Origin: Rhizobacter koreensis
GTDB lineage: Bacteria; Pseudomonadota; Gammaproteobacteria; Burkholderiales; Burkholderiaceae_C
Length of the DNA: 64,000 nt
Direction: 5' to 3'
Assembly (NCBI RefSeq): GCF_013366375.1
Contig: NZ_JABWMJ010000015.1
Span: 1 to 64,000 of the forward strand
The notes under the pieces were generated by a model. That model was not told where the DNA came from and ran no database searches. It saw only the letters and a program-made list of their open reading frames with translations. Position numbers and translations under genes: made by a program. This document shows, in pieces, positions 59,641 through 64,000 of the stretch (positions are counted from its first letter, which is position 1; every line of letters starts with the position of its first letter).

Positions 59641-61929
59641 CCCTTCCTCGTGATGCCCTCCCGCGCCGGCGCCGACGGTCTAGGCGCGTTCTCATACTAC
59701 GACCATGTCTTCCTGCCGGAGAGCAGCAAGGAGCTGGTGTGGCGGCATGGCGGTAGGCGCTACAAGAGCGAGATCGTGTTCCGTGTGAACGGCAAGAAGA
59801 AGACCGAGGCCTTCCTGTTCGAGGAGCGCTCGGGCGGCTGGGCCCCGGTGGGCCTGCTCGACGGCACGGTGTCGGACGGCAAGGTCGACACCTATGAGAG
59901 GGCCGTCGCCGACATCCTCTGCGCGCCCGACACGTTCTTCACCTCCGTGTTCTCGGCCCAGGGCAAGCGACCGCTGTCGGCATTCAAGAATGCCGAGATC
60001 AAGACGCTTCTGGCGGACCTCCTCGGACTGGATCAGGTTCGTCAGCAGGGCGCGCTCGCCGCAGACGTGGTCAGGCAGCTCAAGGCGGGCCTGGGCGTGC
60101 TGCGGCAGGGTGCCTTGCGAGCGCAGGAGGACGCGGAGACCCTGAAGCGCAGTCTCGCGGAGCTTGATGGCTCGGCGCATGGCGTGCAGGCTGCTATTGG
60201 ACAGCGCTCGGTGGCAACCGCGCGCCACGAAGCGGCGCGACAGCGACTGGCCCAGGTGACGGCCGAGCACGCCGGGGCCGCCGAAATCGAAGCGCGGCGC
60301 CGGGCGCTTGCCGACGATGCCAACCGCGTGGGCGACGAGCATGCCGCCGGGTCACGGCGCATCGCGGAAGAACTGCCGCGCCTGCAACAGCGACATGCAG
60401 CGCTCCAACAGCGTATGAGGACGCGACAACAGGCTCATGGCGAGCGGCGTGCGCAGCTGCAGCGGGACATCGCGGGGCTGGCGGCAGTCGCCGAACTTCG
60501 TGGCGACGTCGAGCGCGCGCTGGCGCGTCGCGAGTTCGCGCAGCGGGTGGTAGCCCGATGCCAAGCCTACGCGGCCAAGAAGCAGGGTCAGGTGGACGTG
60601 CTGGAGCGGGTCAAGGCGACACTCGCTGGCCAGCGACGCGAACTCGAGGCCATCGACCGCGAGGCCGGGCAGATCGCGCTGCGACAGGGGGACCTGCAGC
60701 GGCGCTTCGGCCTGACCAACAGCGTGCCGTGCACGGGCATGGACATCCAAGGTCAGTGCCAGCTTCTGGGTGATGCCCGGGAGGCAAGGGCGCTGCTGCC
60801 TTCCACGGACGCGGCGCTCGGTGGTCTGGTCGAAAGGAAGAGGGCAGTGAGTGCTGCCATCGCCCGGGACGATCTGGCCGTGAAGGGCCTGCCTGCAGCA
60901 GCCGAGGCGCGCAACCAGGCGGAGCAACTCCTGGACGCCGCGGAAGAACGGTTGCGCCGGATCGAGCTGCTCTGTGCCCGTCGCGACGAGGTGGAGCGTG
61001 CTGCGCAGGCACTTGCCGCACTGACCGAGGAGGTCGCCAAGATGCCGGAGACGACCGAGACGGAAACCGCCGAGGAACGCGGCGAACTGGCAGAGATCGC
61101 CGCCGCGCGCCACCGCTTGGACGAAGAGGTGAGCCGCCTGGCTCGCGTGCGTGACGAAGCCCTGACTCGCATAGAGGATCAACGCCGGTTGCTTCCGCCG
61201 CCGCTGGATGGAGCCACGCTGGTCGCAGCCAAACAGGAGGTCGATGCGACATCACAGGCAGTGGCAACTGCCGAGCGTGACGAACTGGACGCACGTGAGC
61301 GTGACGAGCGGGCGAAGGCGCTCGGCCAGGAACTCACCGCCACCCTGACGAAGGCGGCATCGGCAGCGAGTTCGGTCGGGCGCGTGGAGCAGGAGCTTGC
61401 AACCTGGACGCTGCTGGCCAAGTGCCTGAGCAACGACGGCGTGATCGCCCTGGACATCGACGATGCAGGGCCGACTTTCTCGGCGCTGGCGAACGATCTT
61501 CTGCTGGCGTGCTACGGTCCGCGCTTCACGCTGCAGGTGATCACGCAGTCGACCACAGGCAAGGGCGAGTTGCGCGAGGACTTCGACATCATCGTGCACG
61601 ACGGCTGGCGCGACGAGGCCAAGAGCCTGAAGCTGGTCAGCGGAGGCGAACGGGTTTGGATCAACGAGTGCCTCACACGCGCCATCGCGCTCTACCTGTC
61701 CGGCAACACCGGGCGCCAGATCGGTACGCTGTTCAGCGACGAGGCAGACGGCCCGCTCGACCCGGAGCACAAGCGCATGTTCATGGCGATGAAGCGCGAG
61801 GTGCTACGGCTGGGCGGATACGAGTGCGAGTACTTTGTAAGCCAGACGCCGGAGCTGACGAGCATGGCCGATTGCATCGTCGACCTAGAGACCATGGGGG
61901 TTGGGGCAGTGCCTTCGTCCCAGCCGTAG
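59641..61929 (+). pseudogene. sbcC: sbcC, 3' part, split by Tn554-like element
   Basis: This is the remainder of the host SbcC: FLVMPSRAGADGLGAFSYYD at the start, a long coiled-coil region, the hook VPCTGMDIQGQCQLLGDA, the signature SGGERVWINECL and Walker B LFSDEADGPLD. It reads from codon TTC 59644 with CCC 59641 as part of the flanking repeat. A GTG at 59650 followed by ATG could allow a truncated product without the Walker A, which would not hydrolyse ATP. The full-length form would have 832 residues. Confidence 0.9.
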
Positions 61930-61998
61930 GCCCCAGTCCTTTGCCCTGCGACGATTGCGACGCAGCAGCACGCTGCTCTCGCTGCAGCCCAAGCTACG

Positions 61999-62868
61999 TC
62001 ACTTAAACGGCGCGATCGCAGCGCATAGGGCGTCGTTCAGCGCCCCGGCGTCCGCCTCGGTGGTCAGGGCGCGATTCCAGACCAGCAACTGCTGCAAAGA
62101 GTAGTCCAGGATCCCTGAACCGTTTGGCTTGAACAGAAAAAGCACCGCATGGATGGTCGCCTTCAGGTGCGCGAACCGCTTGGCAGCCACCTGAATTTCC
62201 GCGGGGTACACAGGTTTGAGGTCCTGGAACAGTCCAAAGATGCCCCGCCTGCATTCTTCCGGCACTTCCGGGTCACCGTACGTAGCCAAGATGCAATCGT
62301 GCAGGTCGGCCATCCCGAGCAGGAGGTCTGATACGCACACCGCCACAACATTGAACGCGCCAGGGTCGACTTTGAGGAACTTGGTGGGCTTGCCGTGCTT
62401 GTCCTCAACCTTACTCAGCACAATGCTCTGGAGCTTGAGAATTTCCCTCTGCTCGTCGACGCCGTCCTTGATGACCGCATACAGGCCCGCATCAGTGAGC
62501 TGCTGGGCAATCTTTGTCGCGGTTGCTTGGTCTTGCTGAAGAAGCCGGAGCTCGAAGTAGGCTGCGCCGGCATCACCAAGCTTCAGGCCGAAATCGATTG
62601 AGCTTCCTTCGCTGGCGCCCTGCTTCACCTCGTAGTCCAAGCTGAGGCCACGGGACTCGAACTGGTAGGCAAAAGTGGCTTCCAGAAGTAGGGAAAGGAA
62701 GTTGCTCTTGTCGTTGGCGCTAGAGATGCCCTTCAGGAGTGAGGCATACCGCCCGGTCGCCTCAAGCGCCCTAAGCTTCGCGAGGAGACCGTCGACCTGG
62801 TCGTCGGGCTGAACGGCGCCTCCGGACGCCGAGATGGCCTCAACAAGGGTGGCTCGCTCGATGGGCAT
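61999..62868 (-). CDS. Hypothetical protein with a nuclease-like motif
   Basis: This 289-residue protein was not recognised. Around residue 85-115 it reads LDYEVKQGASEGSSIDFGLK, then AAYFELRLLQQDQAT, a spacing of Asp and Glu-x-Arg that could be a weak PD-(D/E)xK site. The rest is helical. It lies convergent to the end of sbcC, and its promoter must be in the 180 bases before the next divergent gene. I cannot say whether it is a nuclease. Confidence 0.6.
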   Translation of the reverse strand: MPIERATLVEAISASGGAVQPDDQVDGLLAKLRALEATGRYASLLKGISSANDKSNFLSLLLEATFAYQFESRGLSLDYEVKQGASEGSSIDFGLKLGDAGAAYFELRLLQQDQATATKIAQQLTDAGLYAVIKDGVDEQREILKLQSIVLSKVEDKHGKPTKFLKVDPGAFNVVAVCVSDLLLGMADLHDCILATYGDPEVPEECRRGIFGLFQDLKPVYPAEIQVAAKRFAHLKATIHAVLFLFKPNGSGILDYSLQQLLVWNRALTTEADAGALNDALCAAIAPFK

Positions 62869-63048
62869 GGCGCCATCGTATCGTCAGGTCGACGGGGGCA
62901 GTTCCAGCAGAAGGTTCTGGCGGCGGCCACGTCCGGCAGGCCGATGGAAGACGTCGGATTCTTGGGTCAAGCCTCTGAAAATCGCATCTTCTCAGAGGAA
63001 AAGCTCTGAGGCACAGTCTCCGCATCGACACGAACGCGGAGCGGCCAG

Positions 63049-63720
63049 ATGCCCAAGACAGCAATCAGCTTCAACGTCCCGCCCAAACTCTGGGAGGCCT
63101 TCAAGAAGCAGACCGACGAACTCTTCCTCTCGAGGGCGCCGTTTCTCGACTACATGGTGGCCAACGAACTGCCGTACCTCCGGACCGAACTGGCCGGCCT
63201 GAAGCTCTCGCTGCGCGCCAAGCGTCACATCGCCGGGGCAATGAAGAGAACCGGCCCGGTGTCCGTGAACATTGAGGTAAGGCCGGAGACGGCCGAGGCG
63301 CTCCGAGAGGCGACGCAGGCGCACAACCTCGTTCGCGACGCCTTCATGGCCCGATTGCTCCTGTTCCTGCGTAGCACGGACGCATTCTTGAAGCACCTTG
63401 AGATTCCTCGCATCGCGTCGGGCCGCGGGACTGACGCCTACCTCGAAGAGATGCCGTCCAGCCCGCTGAAGGCCATGGAAGCGGTTCGCGACGACCCGCT
63501 GTTCTACGTTCGGCACCACGTGCAGTACGCCTGGGAGACGGGAATCTACCGGTTGACCCTTCCGCGCCAGATCGACTGGGCTGCGTGCTATCTCGCCGAC
63601 GAGGACATCCCTGGCACGGCTGCCTATCGACGCCAGCAGAAGCTGAGCAACGAGCTGCTCGCCATGCTGGACGACATCCCAACCAAGACGCCCACCAAGA
63701 CCACCAGGAGCAAGAAGTGA
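63049..63720 (+). CDS. Hypothetical protein with ribbon-helix-helix-like N-terminus
   Basis: This 223-residue protein begins MPKTAISFNVPPKLWEAFKK QTDELF in a strand-then-helix pattern like ribbon-helix-helix proteins. A second such segment follows (VSVNIEVRPETAEALREATQ). The C-terminal half is helical with a basic end. The family was not recognised. The stop overlaps the next start (GTGA at 63717-63720), so the two are coupled. DNA binding is a guess. Confidence 0.6.
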   Translation: MPKTAISFNVPPKLWEAFKKQTDELFLSRAPFLDYMVANELPYLRTELAGLKLSLRAKRHIAGAMKRTGPVSVNIEVRPETAEALREATQAHNLVRDAFMARLLLFLRSTDAFLKHLEIPRIASGRGTDAYLEEMPSSPLKAMEAVRDDPLFYVRHHVQYAWETGIYRLTLPRQIDWAACYLADEDIPGTAAYRRQQKLSNELLAMLDDIPTKTPTKTTRSKK

Positions 63721-63956
63721 ACTACGCACCCATCCACACGTCGAACCCACATCAGGCCGACCGCATGTGGCTCCTGCTGGGAGGCCGAATCGAGCCCGTC
63801 CGAGGCACGGGCGAGAAGCGCTACCTGCATGAGCAGTTCAGCCATCCGTTGCGCACAAACGGGCGTCGACAGGACGTGCCAGCGAAGTTGCTGAGCCGGC
63901 TAAATCAGTTGCTGAAGGTGCGAGCGGCGAATGACCCGAGGTGGACTGAGGGGTGA
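63717..63956 (+). CDS. Small hypothetical protein coupled to the preceding gene
   Basis: This 79-residue protein reads NYAPIHTSNPHQADRMWLLL, GGRIEPVRGTGEKRYLHEQF and a basic helical end. It starts with a GTG overlapping the previous stop. No family was recognised. The composition and the GTGA overlap favour a real gene. Confidence 0.55.
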   Translation: MNYAPIHTSNPHQADRMWLLLGGRIEPVRGTGEKRYLHEQFSHPLRTNGRRQDVPAKLLSRLNQLLKVRAANDPRWTEG

Positions 63957-63961
63957 GGGCG

Positions 63962-64000
63962 ATGGACCAGGTGGTCAGTGGTTCGCAAAGTCGTTGTACG
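63962..64000 (+). CDS. Possible start of a further gene, cut by the window edge
   Basis: An ATG at 63962, a few bases after TGAGGGG TGAGGG, opens a reading MDQVVSGSQSRC that runs to the edge of the window. The ribosome-binding site is good and the position fits a third coupled gene, but only 13 codons are visible. Confidence 0.3.
   Translation, partial: MDQVVSGSQSRCT

Noticed and set aside
59650..61929. The 3' part of sbcC as an independent gene with its own GTG/ATG start.
   Set aside because: It lacks the Walker A and begins inside a conserved motif; it joins in frame to the 5' part at 47672.
1..64000. tRNA and rRNA genes.
   Set aside because: No cloverleaf-like or rRNA-like sequence was noticed on either strand; short RNAs could still be missed by eye.

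Overview
The window is GC-rich DNA (roughly two thirds G+C by eye) that looks like the accessory part of a large plasmid from a betaproteobacterium, probably Burkholderiales. It carries a Rep_3-type initiator next to a candidate oriV, a ParA/ParB operon with three palindromic candidate centromere sites, a plasmid-type tyrosine recombinase with a dif-like site, an ArdB antirestriction gene and a block of plasmid housekeeping genes. No relaxase, oriT or type IV secretion genes are visible. Genus-level assignment is an inference from gene content and codon use.

Layout. 1-3.5 kb holds transposase fragments (IS110, IS66); a 2.6 kb serine-recombinase element sits inside the IS66 fragment. 3.5-5.4 kb is a thiolase/DUF35 acyl-CoA operon whose third gene looks truncated. 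6.2-6.5 kb is an IS3 fragment. 6.5-16.7 kb is an unusual island: a sigma factor, a proteasome-like Ntn hydrolase, a ubiquitin-like/E2 fusion, a JAB/E1 fusion, a DUF6527 protein, a PLD-type nuclease, a free inhibitor-I9-like protein and a subtilisin. 17-24.9 kb is the plasmid maintenance core: recombinase, parS-like sites, ParB, ParA, oriV, Rep.

24.9-32.7 kb is one very large N12-class DNA methylase/helicase gene split by an IS21-family element. It reads in frame (1659 codons) once the element and one 5 bp target duplication are removed. 33.3-34.4 kb is a YhcG/DUF1016 nuclease. 34.6-38.6 kb is a second, differently built ubiquitin-like operon (triple-Ubl protein, E2, JAB, E1), preceded on the same strand by a GHKL ATPase and a DUF4325-like/winged-helix protein. 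38.7-47.4 kb holds ArdB, a degenerate tyrosine recombinase, DUF1173, DinG, a recombination-directionality-factor-like protein and SbcD.

47.5-61.9 kb is an sbcC gene split by a 12 kb Tn554-like element. The element carries a mercury-resistance operon (merR, merT, merP, merC, merA), a complete second sbcC of the same family as the broken host gene, three tyrosine recombinases and a DUF6262/TnpC protein. It is flanked by CCCTT repeats, and the host gene can be rebuilt in frame across the junction. The last 2 kb holds unrecognised genes.

How the genes fit together. Two regions look like conflict or defence modules built on ubiquitin-like conjugation. The first adds a peptidase with the proteasome active-site pattern plus a second protease/nuclease arm. 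The mobile elements are informative too. The serine-recombinase element has a first gene that gains an ATG only when the element is circular, and the Tn554-like element seems to bring a replacement for the gene it breaks.
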